Shown in pieces: positions 17,602-27,009 of a stretch of DNA of 64,000 bases (positions are counted from its first letter, which is position 1; each line of letters starts with the position of its first letter). The translations under genes were made by a program, and so were the position numbers. This stretch comes from Fischerella sp. CENA71. GTDB taxonomy: Bacteria; Cyanobacteriota; Cyanobacteriia; Cyanobacteriales; Nostocaceae. The notes below the pieces were generated by a model. It was not told the origin of the DNA. It saw only the letters and a list, made by a program, of their open reading frames with translations, and searched no databases. The DNA lies in contig JANBVI010000088.1 in assembly GCA_024239075.1 (NCBI GenBank), forward strand, positions 1-64,000. Direction: 5' to 3'.

Positions 17602-18798
17602 ATGCAGAGTGTTATGGATAGTAATATTAAATTGCCACAAAAACTAATGTTACTTGGTTCGGGAGAACTGGGAAAAGAATTTGTGATTGCTGCTCAACGT
17701 CTTGGTAATTTTGTAATTGCTGTTGATCGCTATGAAAATGCTCCAGCAATGCAAGTTGCCGATTGTGCAGAAGTAATTTCAATGTTGAGTGCTGATGATT
17801 TAGAAAGAATAGTTAGTAAGTATCAGCCGGATTTTATCATACCGGAAATTGAAGCAATTAGAACCGAAAAGTTGCTGGAATTTGAAGAAAGGGGAATGAA
17901 AGTTATTCCAACCGCAGCAGCAACTAACTATACAATGAATCGCGATCGCATCCGGGAACTAGCACACCAAAAATTAGGGATTAGAACTGCAAAATATGGC
18001 TATGCTTCTACCCTAGAAGAGTTAATTACAATTTCTGATGAAATTGGTTTTCCGAATGTCGTCAAACCTGTCATGTCTTCTTCTGGTAAAGGCCAGTCAG
18101 TTGTCAAAGATAAAGGAGAAGTTGAGAAAGCATGGAATTATGCGATCGCAGGTTCTAGGGGTGACACTCAAAAAGTCATCGTAGAAGAATTTATTGATTT
18201 TGAAATAGAGATTACTTTACTAACTATTAAACAATGGAATGCACCGACAATTTTCTGTTCTCCAATTGGTCATCGTCAAGAAAGAGGAGATTATCAAGAA
18301 TCTTGGCAACCTGCGGGAATTTCAGAAAGCATGACAGCACAAGCCCAAGAAATCGCCAAAAAAGTTACTGATGCTTTGGGTGGTGCGGGAATTTTTGGTG
18401 TGGAATTTTTTATTACCAAAGACGAGGTAATTTTTTCAGAACTTTCACCCAGACCTCATGATACGGGAATGGTGACTCTGATATCGCAAAATTTGAATGA
18501 ATTTGAACTGCATCTGCGAGCAATTCTAGGCTTACCAATTCCCCACATAGAACAGTTGGGGCCTTCAGCAAGTGCAGTAATCTTGGCTTGCGAAAAATTG
18601 GATGCTCCCGCTTACACAGGTGTAGCTGAGGCGCTGTCACAAAAAGATGTAGATATTAAGTTATTTGGTAAACCTACTGCTCATCCTTATCGCCGGATGG
18701 GAGTTGCTTTAGCAAAAGGTAACAATATTCAACAAGCACGAGAAAAAGCCACAACAGCCGCTAGTAAAGTTAAATTGACACCAATAGTTTTCGGTTAA
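17602..18798 (+). CDS. purT: Formate-dependent phosphoribosylglycinamide formyltransferase
   Basis: PurT makes formyl-GAR from GAR, formate and ATP, the folate-independent route for the third step of purine synthesis. The 398-residue protein is family length. The N-terminal LMLLGSGELGKEFVIAAQRLG nucleotide-binding motif is followed by DRYENAPAMQVA. The ATP-grasp centre has VVKPVMSSSGKGQSVV and VIVEEFIDFEIEIT, and FSELSPRPHDTGMVTLISQ ends the active site; ERGDYQESWQP is also typical. The ATG at 17602 or the one four codons later could be used. It follows a pentapeptide gene by 18 bp. Confidence 0.93.
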   Translation: MQSVMDSNIKLPQKLMLLGSGELGKEFVIAAQRLGNFVIAVDRYENAPAMQVADCAEVISMLSADDLERIVSKYQPDFIIPEIEAIRTEKLLEFEERGMKVIPTAAATNYTMNRDRIRELAHQKLGIRTAKYGYASTLEELITISDEIGFPNVVKPVMSSSGKGQSVVKDKGEVEKAWNYAIAGSRGDTQKVIVEEFIDFEIEITLLTIKQWNAPTIFCSPIGHRQERGDYQESWQPAGISESMTAQAQEIAKKVTDALGGAGIFGVEFFITKDEVIFSELSPRPHDTGMVTLISQNLNEFELHLRAILGLPIPHIEQLGPSASAVILACEKLDAPAYTGVAEALSQKDVDIKLFGKPTAHPYRRMGVALAKGNNIQQAREKATTAASKVKLTPIVFG

Positions 18799-18915
18799 AT
18801 ATGAAAAAGAGAAAGGGAAGGATATTCATCGATATTCATCCCTTTCTGAGTTCTACTCAAGCATCGTGTTTCAAATTTGCAATTACAGTAACTGTAAACC
18901 TAACAATTTATATAC

Positions 18916-19347
18916 TCAAAAATCTTTACCTTTAAGATGTTGTTGGCTACGCCATTTTTGAAAGGCTTTATCATAGACTTTTCCTTCATTTCGATAAACG
19001 CTCAAACCGTGAAAAAACAAACCTAAACCCCATCCCAATAATGGAAATATTGCCCAAAAATAACTAGGTGTAGTGAATAAATTTAACAAAAATAGGAAGG
19101 AATTAACTGCTAAAAAAGAAATCAGATGTGCGGAGAAACCTTTGCGGCGAAAATTATTAAATGTTCGTCGTTGGTGTTGTTCTGATCGCTGAGTCAGCCA
19201 TTGTTGTTCAGCTTTTTCCAGCATATTCGGAGAAATATTTAATTCGGATGCCATTTCTACAAGTTGTTCTCGTGAAAATTCACCCTCCTGTTTTTGAGCA
19301 AGTGCCATTTGGAGAATTTGTTGTACGTCTTCCGAATCATAAGTCAT
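18916..19347 (-). CDS. 2TM-domain protein
   Basis: The ATG at 19347 has a good ribosome site (AGAGGAGAG) seven bases before it, so it is preferred over an upstream ATG. The 143-residue product has a helical N-terminal part (residues 3-60) with VQQILQMALAQKQEGEFSREQL, similar to SHOCT-like or regulatory helices, and then the 2TM fold: an amphipathic FRRKGFSAHLISFLAVNSFLFLLNLF segment followed by WAIFPLLGWGLGLFFHGL. The 2TM family is widespread and its function is unproven. It is sometimes fused to or neighbours two-component proteins. Here it stands alone, convergent with purT. Confidence 0.75.
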   Translation of the reverse strand: MTYDSEDVQQILQMALAQKQEGEFSREQLVEMASELNISPNMLEKAEQQWLTQRSEQHQRRTFNNFRRKGFSAHLISFLAVNSFLFLLNLFTTPSYFWAIFPLLGWGLGLFFHGLSVYRNEGKVYDKAFQKWRSQQHLKGKDF

Positions 19348-19458
19348 AAAAATCTCTCCTCTGGGAATCTTGTTCATTTAGCCTTAGACAAGCTTTTCGA
19401 TAGAAAAATCGTAACTTGAGGTAATAATAGTGATGAAATTGATCTTAGTTTAACGAAG

Positions 19459-19500
19459 TGGAGGAGTTATATTGTGTCTGCTCAAATACTTATGCTATAA
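19459..19500 (+). other. Orphan strong ribosome site with an 8-codon frame
   Basis: TGGAGGAG (19459-19466) precedes GTG at 19474, which opens MSAQILML and then a stop. It could be a leader peptide or the stump of a lost gene. No gene follows on this strand until 20973. Confidence 0.3.
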
Positions 19501-19519
19501 ATTGGCGTTGTTAATGAGT

Positions 19520-19551
19520 TTAGGGGCGTAAGACTAGCTCTACGCCCCTAA
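19520..19551. terminator. Stable hairpin near the 3' end of cysA
   Basis: TTAGGGGCGTA (19520-19530) pairs perfectly with TACGCCCCTAA (19541-19551). It lies 56 bases beyond the cysA stop. There is no T-run on the minus strand, so it may be a repeat with terminator function. Confidence 0.5.
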
Positions 19552-19606
19552 TCATGTATTTGTATGATCAAAAAAGTTCAAAAAGTGAAACGATTATAAG
19601 CGTTTC

Positions 19607-20623
19607 TCAAATCGAATAATAAAGCGGAAAAGACTTAGCATCCTTCGGCTTGACATACACCTTTTGTTGTGGTTCTAAATTCAATTCATCAAAGCGATCG
19701 CGTGTCAAATGTGCTGTCACCACTTGTCCATCATCTAAAGTCAATTCTGCTTGAATTTCCCAACCCAAATGTATCAATCGGCTCACCCTTGCAGGTACGG
19801 TAGTACCGTTAGCAGATGTTTCGATAATCACGTCTTGAGGACGCAGGAACATTTCTGGATTTGCCGAATCGAACCCATTATTTTGGAAAATATTTGAAGT
19901 ACTCGGTAATACGTTTACAGGCCCGATAAAACTCATCACAAATGCTGTCGCGGGATGATCGTAAATATCTGCTGGTGTTCCGACTTGTTCGACACGTCCT
20001 TTATTCATCACCACGATTTCATCAGAAACTTCCATCGCTTCTTCTTGATCATGGGTAACAAAAACAGTCGTCACATGTACCTCATCATGCAAACGTCGCA
20101 ACCAAGCACGTAGGTCTTTACGGACTTTTGCATCCAGCGCTCCAAAAGGTTCATCTAGTAACAAAACATTTGGTTCTGCTGCTAAAGCTCTTGCTAAGGC
20201 GACTCTCTGGCGTTGACCACCTGATAATTGTGATGGATAGCGATCGCCTAATCCACTCAGTTGTACTAATTCTAATAATTGTTCTACTCGCGCTTTCACT
20301 TTTGCTTTTGGTAACTTACGAATCTCCATACCAAAAGCAACGTTTTGGCGCACTGTCATGTGCTTAAATAAAGCATAGTGCTGAAATACAAACCCAATAT
20401 TGCGTTCTTGCACACTTTGATTAGTAGCATCCTTGCCAGTCAAAATGATTTTGCCACTATCTGGCATTTCCAAACCAGCAATGAGCCGTAGCAAAGTTGA
20501 CTTTCCTGATCCTGACGGCCCCAATAAAGCAACCAAAGAGCCACTTTTAATTTCCAGACTCACCTGATCAACCGCTTGGAAACTGCCAAACTGTTTGGAT
20601 ACGTTTTCAACTACTATGCCCAC
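19607..20623 (-). CDS. cysA: Sulfate/thiosulfate ABC transporter ATP-binding protein
   Basis: The 338-residue protein is the cytoplasmic ATPase that powers sulfate uptake with membrane partners CysT and CysW. Walker A is GPSGSGKST (35-43), signature LSGGQRQR (133-140) and Walker B VLLLDEP (153-159) with the switch His in [11 protein letters not shown]. The C-terminal part (about 240-338) is the TOBE-like regulatory domain with MFLRPQDV, characteristic of CysA. No permease or sulfate-binding gene lies in the window, so it must pair with subunits encoded elsewhere. Start [12 protein letters not shown] at 20623 is the family start. Confidence 0.88.
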   Translation of the reverse strand: MGIVVENVSKQFGSFQAVDQVSLEIKSGSLVALLGPSGSGKSTLLRLIAGLEMPDSGKIILTGKDATNQSVQERNIGFVFQHYALFKHMTVRQNVAFGMEIRKLPKAKVKARVEQLLELVQLSGLGDRYPSQLSGGQRQRVALARALAAEPNVLLLDEPFGALDAKVRKDLRAWLRRLHDEVHVTTVFVTHDQEEAMEVSDEIVVMNKGRVEQVGTPADIYDHPATAFVMSFIGPVNVLPSTSNIFQNNGFDSANPEMFLRPQDVIIETSANGTTVPARVSRLIHLGWEIQAELTLDDGQVVTAHLTRDRFDELNLEPQQKVYVKPKDAKSFPLYYSI

Positions 20624-20972
20624 TGCTAGGAACCTCTACAACTAATCTACGGTTGTTTGATGGGGTTTGTGTATTTCAATATATATCATAAAAACGCAGC
20701 ACTTTAAAAATTTTGATTAGCTAAGTGGCTTGAAAAAAGGGTATAGGGGTGTAAGAAGAGTCAATATATTTAAAAAACTATTTCACAACAATGAAATAAC
20801 TTAGACATAACTTATTCACAAGTTTTGATTATAGTTTGATCACCAAAAGAAAGGAATCAATGTATTCACTCAGTTTCAGACATCTTAAAAGAGCTAATTA
20901 AAGATTAGTTCATATTTTTGATGAGTGCGTCATTGTTTGTGTCATGAATAAATATTGCAGGAAGTTAATTTT
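20624..20972. other. Divergent upstream region between cysA and the peptidoglycan-binding gene
   Basis: AT-rich sequence holding the promoters of two divergent genes. No repeats or operators were recognised. Confidence 0.5.
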
Positions 20973-21383
20973 ATGATGAATAAGCTTTTTTTCAGCACTA
21001 TAACTTTGATAGGAATCACACCATTACTGTTGTCTGGGATTCCCGCTAATGCTAAGACTGCTATGACTGCTGCTAATCACAAAAATCAGCAATCTATGCA
21101 TACAACTGCTCAACATGCTTCATCGAAAACAACTTCGCATCTGAATCAAGCGAAGAACACTTCTTCAGCAAAAATTGCAAGTCTTCATGTCGGTAGTCGA
21201 GGACAGAATGTTAAAAATCTGCAAGCTTTTTTGAAAAATCAAGGATACTTTAAAGGTAATGTTGATGGTGTTTTCGGTAAGCAAACACGTTCAGCAGTAA
21301 TAGCTTTTCAACGTTCACAAAAGTTACCTGCTAATGGAGTCGTTGATTCTAAAACCGAACTTGCAATGAAAAAGATCCAGTAG
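20973..21383 (+). CDS. Secreted peptidoglycan-binding protein
   Basis: The ATG at 20973, preceded by AGGAAG, starts a 136-residue protein with a clear signal peptide (hydrophobic core FFSTITLIGITPLLLSG, cleavage likely after ANA near residue 28). A low-complexity His/Ser/Thr/Gln-rich stretch (28-70) leads to one PG_binding_1 domain (about 72-135; LHVGSRGQNVKNLQAFL, DGVFGKQTRSAVIAFQ), which binds the cell-wall peptide or glycan. There is no catalytic domain, so it is an envelope binder or a remnant of a larger hydrolase. It is followed by a strong bidirectional terminator shared with the convergent pentapeptide gene. Confidence 0.85.
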   Translation: MMNKLFFSTITLIGITPLLLSGIPANAKTAMTAANHKNQQSMHTTAQHASSKTTSHLNQAKNTSSAKIASLHVGSRGQNVKNLQAFLKNQGYFKGNVDGVFGKQTRSAVIAFQRSQKLPANGVVDSKTELAMKKIQ

Positions 21384-21398
21384 TGTTAACTAATTGAA

Positions 21399-21426
21399 AA
21401 AGCAGGGGAAAAATTTCCCCTGCTTT
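21399..21426. terminator. Bidirectional intrinsic terminator
   Basis: AAAGCAGGGGAAA (21399-21411) pairs with TTTCCCCTGCTTT (21414-21426). It sits between two convergent genes, 16 bases from each stop, with A/T tracts on both sides. Confidence 0.85.
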
Positions 21427-21441
21427 AGCTTCTGAAAGTTA

Positions 21442-21990
21442 TCAACAACCACCAGCCCAAGTTACCCATTTATGTGATAAACCAGTGTGCATAACTATCC
21501 CACTCATTTCTCTTTCAGTGACGGTTGCTCCAGTTATATTTACACCATTGAGTTCAGCTTCATTTAGATTTGTATCAGTCAGATTAGCTTGATTGAGATT
21601 AGCACCACTTAAATCTGCTCCACTCAATTCTGCTTCACTTAAATTTGATTTTGTCAAGTTAGCTCTGATTAAATTTGCACTTCGCAAATCTGCACGACTT
21701 AAATTAGTTTGCTTGAGGTTAACATTAATTAAGTCTGCTCCAATCAAGTTAATCTCACTCATGTTTGAACCGCTCAAATCTGCTCCAGTTAGATCAGCAT
21801 CAGTCAGATTTGCTCTGGTAAAATTACATCCGCTTAAGTTAGCTTGGCTGAGGTCTGCTCCACTTAAATCTGCTCCACAAAAATTTGCTCCACTCAAATC
21901 TGTTTCATGAAGGTTGGCTTTATGGAGATTTACACCAACGAAATCCCGTTCTCCTGTTTTATAGCGACTCAGGAGGATATTAATATCCAT
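21442..21990 (-). CDS. Pentapeptide-repeat protein
   Basis: The ATG at 21990 (MDINILLSRYKTGERDF) has GAGG at a suitable distance and is preferred over an ATG 11 codons upstream. The 182-residue product has a short N-terminal helix and then about 25 uninterrupted A(D/N)LXX repeats (residues 20-155; for example GADLSGADLSQANLSGCNF), forming a long right-handed beta helix. It ends in a non-repeat tail, GLSHKWVTWAGGC. No signal peptide is seen, so it is cytoplasmic. Function is unknown, as for most of this large cyanobacterial group. Confidence 0.8.
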   Translation of the reverse strand: MDINILLSRYKTGERDFVGVNLHKANLHETDLSGANFCGADLSGADLSQANLSGCNFTRANLTDADLTGADLSGSNMSEINLIGADLINVNLKQTNLSRADLRSANLIRANLTKSNLSEAELSGADLSGANLNQANLTDTNLNEAELNGVNITGATVTEREMSGIVMHTGLSHKWVTWAGGC

Positions 21991-22405
21991 ATTTTTTGCC
22001 TCGCAATGTTTACTAGTGAGCAAGTTTAGTTACGAGTTGCACTCCATCCAAACCACGCAAGTATTGAGTTGCTAGCAACTGAAATTGTTTTAGCTATATC
22101 TTGTTCTATTATTTTGCTAGAATTTTTCGGAAATGACACACTTGCTTAATGGAAATATGCATATAGAAATACTTCCACTAATCAGTTAACAGTTGACAGT
22201 GAACAGTTAACACTAAGCAATTATCTATGAATAAATGATAACGATTATTTAATTCTCGTCGTCTAGTCCACCAATAATTTTAATTCTTGGCTTAATACCT
22301 TAAGTCGTTTTTAGACGACTCCAAAGTCTTTTAGTCTACTTTAAGTGAAGTTTTGCTGTTAGCCCGGAAATTTATTTCTGGATGGGTTATACTAGGCATA
22401 GAGTT
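21991..22405. other. Intergenic region with short repeats
   Basis: It contains an AGTTAACAGTTGACAGT-type repeat near 22185-22215 and a small palindromic stretch (TTAAGTCG/AGACGACT) near 22300. No gene is supported. Confidence 0.5.
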
Positions 22406-23377
22406 CTAATTCATAATTCTTAAAATCTCAACTAGCTTTTGTTTAATTACCTCACTCACCAATTGGTTTCCTTGTAAGTTGAGGTGAATGTGGTCGTGAT
22501 ATAGAGCTTTTGGATTTTTAATAGTATTAAATTCCGGTAAAAAATCTATATAAGCTATTTTCTGGGTTTTAGTAAATTCACTCAGGCGTTGACGTGCTTG
22601 AAGTTCATAATCGCGGGAACCTGGCGAACCAATTTCGCGGAGTAAGGGAGTCATAACGAGTAGAAATTGACTATTATTTTGACGTGTCAGTGCTTGAATT
22701 TTACCAATAGCTTCCAGATTTCTCGCGACGCGATCGCCATCTTCTTTATATATGGTTTTTAGTTCTGCTATCGACTTCGGCTTCAAAATATAATTGCGAA
22801 ATACTTCCACCAGTGCGAAAGGTGGTTTGCGATCTGGATAGTTGCGATCGCGTCCCACTGGTAAAGATGTCGGAGCAGTAGCAAATAAGTCATCAGTATT
22901 AATTAATAACACTACTACTTGAGCCTGAAAACCACCAAACTTCTCCAAATACGCTAGTTCATTTCTCGGCCCCCAAGAATTAGCAGAAGCATTTAATACT
23001 TGAACTTGTGGGTATTTACTAATATTTTTTGATATCAAAGAGCGTTGAATTAGGCTGGAAATAGTATTATCCTGATCTGTCCACCAACCACCATTGGTAA
23101 TTGAATCTCCTAACAGCAACACGCGCAGTGTAGAAAACGAAGGTGTTGGTTCTATATCTTCACTTCGCATAGAGTATTGATTAATTTCAATCCGATTACC
23201 GTAACGACGGGTACGCTGATTGGGAGCCAGTAAATAGCCAATTTTCTCGTCCGCAATGTAAATCAAAGGATTGCCAAAACCAAAAAGCGATCGCATTCCT
23301 ATTTCTATTACCAAAATTAGACAAAATATAAGTGTAAAAATTAAAACTATTGTTTCTTTCACCGACAAATACCTCAC
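22406..23377 (-). CDS. Membrane-anchored SGNH/GDSL hydrolase
   Basis: The frame opens with a GTG at 23377; a later GTG is possible. The 323-residue protein has an N-terminal membrane anchor (about 8-29) and an extracytoplasmic SGNH esterase fold. The nucleophile block is LLLGDSIT with S92, the Gly and Asn blocks are represented by NASANSWGPRNEL (about 125-137), and the Asp-His pair by DHIHLN near 294-299. Such enzymes cleave ester groups on lipids or polysaccharides, or deacetylate glycans. The phrase YLLAPNQRTRRYGNRIEINQYSM upstream of the catalytic core resembles anchored SGNH proteins of polysaccharide loci. No polysaccharide genes lie nearby, so the substrate is unknown. Confidence 0.75.
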   Translation of the reverse strand: MRYLSVKETIVLIFTLIFCLILVIEIGMRSLFGFGNPLIYIADEKIGYLLAPNQRTRRYGNRIEINQYSMRSEDIEPTPSFSTLRVLLLGDSITNGGWWTDQDNTISSLIQRSLISKNISKYPQVQVLNASANSWGPRNELAYLEKFGGFQAQVVVLLINTDDLFATAPTSLPVGRDRNYPDRKPPFALVEVFRNYILKPKSIAELKTIYKEDGDRVARNLEAIGKIQALTRQNNSQFLLVMTPLLREIGSPGSRDYELQARQRLSEFTKTQKIAYIDFLPEFNTIKNPKALYHDHIHLNLQGNQLVSEVIKQKLVEILRIMN

Positions 23378-23655
23378 ACATCATCCATACTTGGTTTTTG
23401 CCACTAGTATCTATCAATTACCAACTGATAATATTGGTTAATATTGTTATAGGTTATACATGCTTATAAAAAATGATAAGTAAATTTTTGTATAAAATTT
23501 AGATAGTATATATTTTGGTATAAGTAAGATTGAGGATGCTTCATTAACAAAGCTTAAACAAAATATTAGTTAAAAATCGCGTACCAGTTGCGAACCGAAG
23601 ATTACAATCGAGACGGGTCAAACAGTCAACTCTAACAAAGGAAGATTACAAAGCT

Positions 23656-23796
23656 ATGTCTGACTTAAATCGAGGAATCATGAAATTTGAGGGAGCAGAC
23701 TCTCCTAAAATAGTTACTATTTCCACCGTGGTAATTTTAGGAGCGATCGCAGCCCTCATCATTTGGTCACTGCAAGCAGCCTATGCAGTAAATTAA
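23656..23796 (+). CDS. 46-residue single-span membrane peptide
   Basis: A short frame starts MSDLNRGIMKFEGADSPKIV and ends 46 codons later. A polar N-terminus (1-18) precedes one clear transmembrane helix (about 19-42; VTISTVVILGAIAALIIWSL) ending AAYAVN. AGGAAG lies 13 bases upstream. A HIP1 site sits in the helix codons, typical of genuine cyanobacterial genes. The size, charge pattern and single helix recall small photosystem or thylakoid subunits. I cannot place it in a named family; Psb35/Ssl2148 and HliP-associated peptides would be the first comparison. It stands alone, followed by a repeat. Confidence 0.6.
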   Translation: MSDLNRGIMKFEGADSPKIVTISTVVILGAIAALIIWSLQAAYAVN

Positions 23797-23850
23797 TTTC
23801 CATAGCAGCAACAAAGAATATCTAAGGTAAATCAACTTATTTTTAATTAA

Positions 23851-24032
23851 GGATCAAGGAGCCGGAATCGGGAACAAAGGGGGACAAGGGGGACAAGGGA
23901 GACAAAGGGGACAAGGCAGAATTATTTAACAAGTCTCTTTCCCGAACTTCGATCCCCAATCCCCGATACCCGATCCCCGATCTCCAACCCCCGATACCCG
24001 ATCCCCAGTCCCCAATCCCCGATCCCCGATCT
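23851..24032. repeat. Dispersed purine/pyrimidine hairpin element
   Basis: The purine-rich arm (GGGACAAGGGGGACAAGGGA) is joined by the centre AATTATTTAACAAGTCTC (23920-23937) to a pyrimidine arm of CCGATCCCCAATCCCC units. The same centre occurs at 50074-50091, showing that the copies are one family. Confidence 0.85.
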
Positions 24033-24129
24033 GCATTCATGAAGTATTAAGAAAAAGTCCCAGCATATACTAACAATTAAGTATTTGAGATTTTAGATTT
24101 AAATAGGAATCTAAAATCCAATATCCAAC

Positions 24130-27009
24130 ATGCTTGAACTCTGGGGTGTCTTAATTATTGTAATTATCTGCCCATTATTAGGGGCATTACCGTTAATTGC
24201 TTGGATCACGCAAGCTTTGACGGGACGGCAGTTATCGGAAGTCGGTACTGGTAATGTAGGAGTATCGGCGGCTTTTTATCACGGTGGTACATTGGTGGGA
24301 ATTTTGGCAGTCTTATCAGAAGCAGCCAAAGGAATAGTCGCCGTTTTGATTGCTCGTGCTTACTTCCCCGATGGTTCGGCTTGGGAATTGGTAGCTTTAA
24401 TTGCTCTAGTCATGGGCAGATATTCGATGGGAAGAGGTGCTGGGACTACAAACGTAGTTTGGGGATTTATAGTACATGACCCATTGGCAGCAGGATTTAT
24501 ATTATTAGTGACAGGTGTCAGCTTTACGATTTTGCGCGATCGCCAGTCAGCAAAATATGTGGTTTTGGTGACAGTTCCGATCATTGTGGCAATATTGCAT
24601 ATGGAAGATCCATTTATGATCTTCACTGCGATTGCGCTTGCTGCTTTACTAAGCTGGATTTACAAACAAATACCTGATGACTTGGATCTGCCAGTGCAGA
24701 ATGCAAAACCCAATTCCCAAGCAGTATTGCAATTTTTGCGCGGAGATCAAGGGATTCTTTCCCTAGATGACGAATTAGATCCTGCGATTGTAGGAAATAA
24801 AGCCGCAAAATTATCTCAGATGAAACGCTGGGGTTATCCTGTGCCTAAAGGATGGGTACTGATGCCCTATGAAGATCCGCAACAATTGATTGACTTTTTA
24901 CAACCATCAGAATTGTCTCCCTTGGTGGTGCGTTCTTCGGCGATTGGTGAAGACTCAGAACAAGCCTCTGGTGCAGGACAGTACGAAACTGTTTTAAATG
25001 TTACTACTAGAGAAGGCTTAGAAAATGCGATCGCTAAAGTCCAAGCATCCTACAACGAACCTCTAGCAGTCCAATATCGACGCGATCGCAACGTCACAGA
25101 TACAGCGATCGCAGTCTTGGTACAGCTACAAGTGCAATCAGTGTTTTCCGGTGTAGCCTTTAGCCGTGATCCGATGACGCAAGAACAAGATGCAGTCGTG
25201 ATTGAAGCTTTACCAGGAAGTGCAGTTCAAGTCGTATCCGGACGAGTGACACCAGAACAATATCGAGCTTTTGTTGTGGATACAGACAATTTAGCGCTGA
25301 TTCAATTAGAAGGACAAGGACAAGTACCAGCAGCATTAATTAAACAAGTCGCATACTTAGCCCGACGCCTCGAAGATCGTTATCACGGTGTTCCCCAAGA
25401 TATTGAATGGAGTTACGACGGCCAAACTCTTTGGGTACTGCAAAGCCGCCCAATTAGTACTTTATTGCCAATCTGGACACGCAAAATCGCTGCGGAGGTG
25501 ATTCCTGGGTTAATTCGCCCTTTAACTTGGTCAATTAATCGTCCTTTAACCTGTGGTGTGTGGGGAGCAATTTTTGCTCTTGTCTTAGGCGAAAAAGCCG
25601 TGGGATTGAATTTCAATGAAACAGCAACACTGCACTATTCTCATGCTTATTTTAATGCTACTCTCTTAGGGCAAATATTCCGGCGCATGGGATTACCCCC
25701 GGAAAGTCTGGAGTTTTTAACGAGGGGAGAAAAGTTAAGCAAACCGCCGTTAAATTCTACCTTAGAAAATTTGCCTGGACTGCTGCGGCTGTTAATGCGG
25801 GAGTTATGGTTAGGGAGGGAATTTCGGCGGGATTATCGCAAGCAGTTTGCTCCTGGTTTATCGCGGTTGGCTTCAGAACCACTTGAGCAACTGGACTCGT
25901 CGGAGTTATTAGCCAGAATTAACTATATTTTAGATTTGCTGCACCGTGCCACTTTTTACAGTATTATGGCTCCCTTGAGTGCAGCCATACGTCAAGCCAT
26001 ATTTAAAGTTAAAGACAGCAAACTTGATAATAGTCTCACACCAGAAGTTGCAGCATTGCGATCGCTCCAAACTTTAGCCGCCAAAGCCAAGCAGCAATTT
26101 CCACATTTCAAACCCGATACTGTGTTTGCGAACATGGCCGAGTCTGAGTCAGGACAAGAGATCCTAGCTGAATTTGACCAATTGCTGCAACGCTATGGTT
26201 ATTTAAGCGAGGTAGGGACTGATATTGCGGTTCCTACTTGGAAGGAAGAACCCCAAGCGGTAAAACAGTTATTTGTGCAATTCATGCAGGGAAATGAAGC
26301 ACCAAAAGGAGAAGAACGCCAAGGGAAAAGAAATAACGGTGTTGTCCAACGACGTTTAGATTTGAAAGGGCGAGTCACAGACATATATTCTCAATTATTA
26401 GCCCATTTGCGTTGGTCTTTTGTTGCACTTGAACAAATTTGGTTAAATTCAAGTTTGTTGAATGAACCTGGAGATATCTTTTTTCTGGAATTTGCAGAAA
26501 TCAAGCGTTTGATTGAGGGAATTGACACAGATTTAGTTGAGCAGTTATCTGACATTGTGAAATTGAGGCGATCGCAACTTGCAGAACACGGTCAAATCAA
26601 TCCAGTCCCTTTGTTAGTTTACGGCAATACTCCCCCGGCTCTACCTTTGCGAATTGCACCTCTGTCTCCTGATCAGGTATTACAAGGTATCCCCGCTAGT
26701 CCTGGACAAGCAGTAGGACGTGTGAGGGTGTTGCGAAATTTACAATCAATGACAGAAGTTGATAAAGACATAATATTAGTAGTTCCTTATACAGACTCTG
26801 GTTGGGCGCCCTTACTAGTCAGAGCCGGAGGATTAATTTCCGAAGCTGGTGGTAGGCTCTCTCACGGAGCAATCCTGGCTCGCGAGTATGGCATCCCGGC
26901 AATTATGGATGTGCGAAACGCTACCTGGATTTTCCAGGATGGTCAGAAAGTACGGATTGATGGTACTAGGGGTATTGTGGAAATATCCAACGATTTAAGA
27001 CCAGAATGA
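24130..27009 (+). CDS. Fusion: PlsY-like acyltransferase domain plus PEP-synthase/rifampin-phosphotransferase-like domains
   Basis: The 959-residue protein starts with a PlsY-like membrane domain (about 1-195, five or six helices; GTGNVG at 39-44 and the LSEAAKG and GRGAGTTN loops match the glycerol-3-phosphate and acyl-phosphate sites of PlsY). After a linker come an ATP-grasp PPDK-N domain (about 215-445; GNKAAKL, VVRSSAIGEDS, QSRPIS), a middle domain (445-860) opening WTRKIAAEVIPGLIRPLTWS as in rifampin phosphotransferases, and a phosphohistidine swivel domain with H912 in GGRLSHGAILAREYGIPA. The natural reading is a membrane lipid enzyme joined to an ATP-driven phosphotransferase that moves phosphate through H912 to an unknown acceptor. 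The cupin gene overlaps its stop, so the two are translationally coupled. Confidence 0.8.
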   Translation: MLELWGVLIIVIICPLLGALPLIAWITQALTGRQLSEVGTGNVGVSAAFYHGGTLVGILAVLSEAAKGIVAVLIARAYFPDGSAWELVALIALVMGRYSMGRGAGTTNVVWGFIVHDPLAAGFILLVTGVSFTILRDRQSAKYVVLVTVPIIVAILHMEDPFMIFTAIALAALLSWIYKQIPDDLDLPVQNAKPNSQAVLQFLRGDQGILSLDDELDPAIVGNKAAKLSQMKRWGYPVPKGWVLMPYEDPQQLIDFLQPSELSPLVVRSSAIGEDSEQASGAGQYETVLNVTTREGLENAIAKVQASYNEPLAVQYRRDRNVTDTAIAVLVQLQVQSVFSGVAFSRDPMTQEQDAVVIEALPGSAVQVVSGRVTPEQYRAFVVDTDNLALIQLEGQGQVPAALIKQVAYLARRLEDRYHGVPQDIEWSYDGQTLWVLQSRPISTLLPIWTRKIAAEVIPGLIRPLTWSINRPLTCGVWGAIFALVLGEKAVGLNFNETATLHYSHAYFNATLLGQIFRRMGLPPESLEFLTRGEKLSKPPLNSTLENLPGLLRLLMRELWLGREFRRDYRKQFAPGLSRLASEPLEQLDSSELLARINYILDLLHRATFYSIMAPLSAAIRQAIFKVKDSKLDNSLTPEVAALRSLQTLAAKAKQQFPHFKPDTVFANMAESESGQEILAEFDQLLQRYGYLSEVGTDIAVPTWKEEPQAVKQLFVQFMQGNEAPKGEERQGKRNNGVVQRRLDLKGRVTDIYSQLLAHLRWSFVALEQIWLNSSLLNEPGDIFFLEFAEIKRLIEGIDTDLVEQLSDIVKLRRSQLAEHGQINPVPLLVYGNTPPALPLRIAPLSPDQVLQGIPASPGQAVGRVRVLRNLQSMTEVDKDIILVVPYTDSGWAPLLVRAGGLISEAGGRLSHGAILAREYGIPAIMDVRNATWIFQDGQKVRIDGTRGIVEISNDLRPE

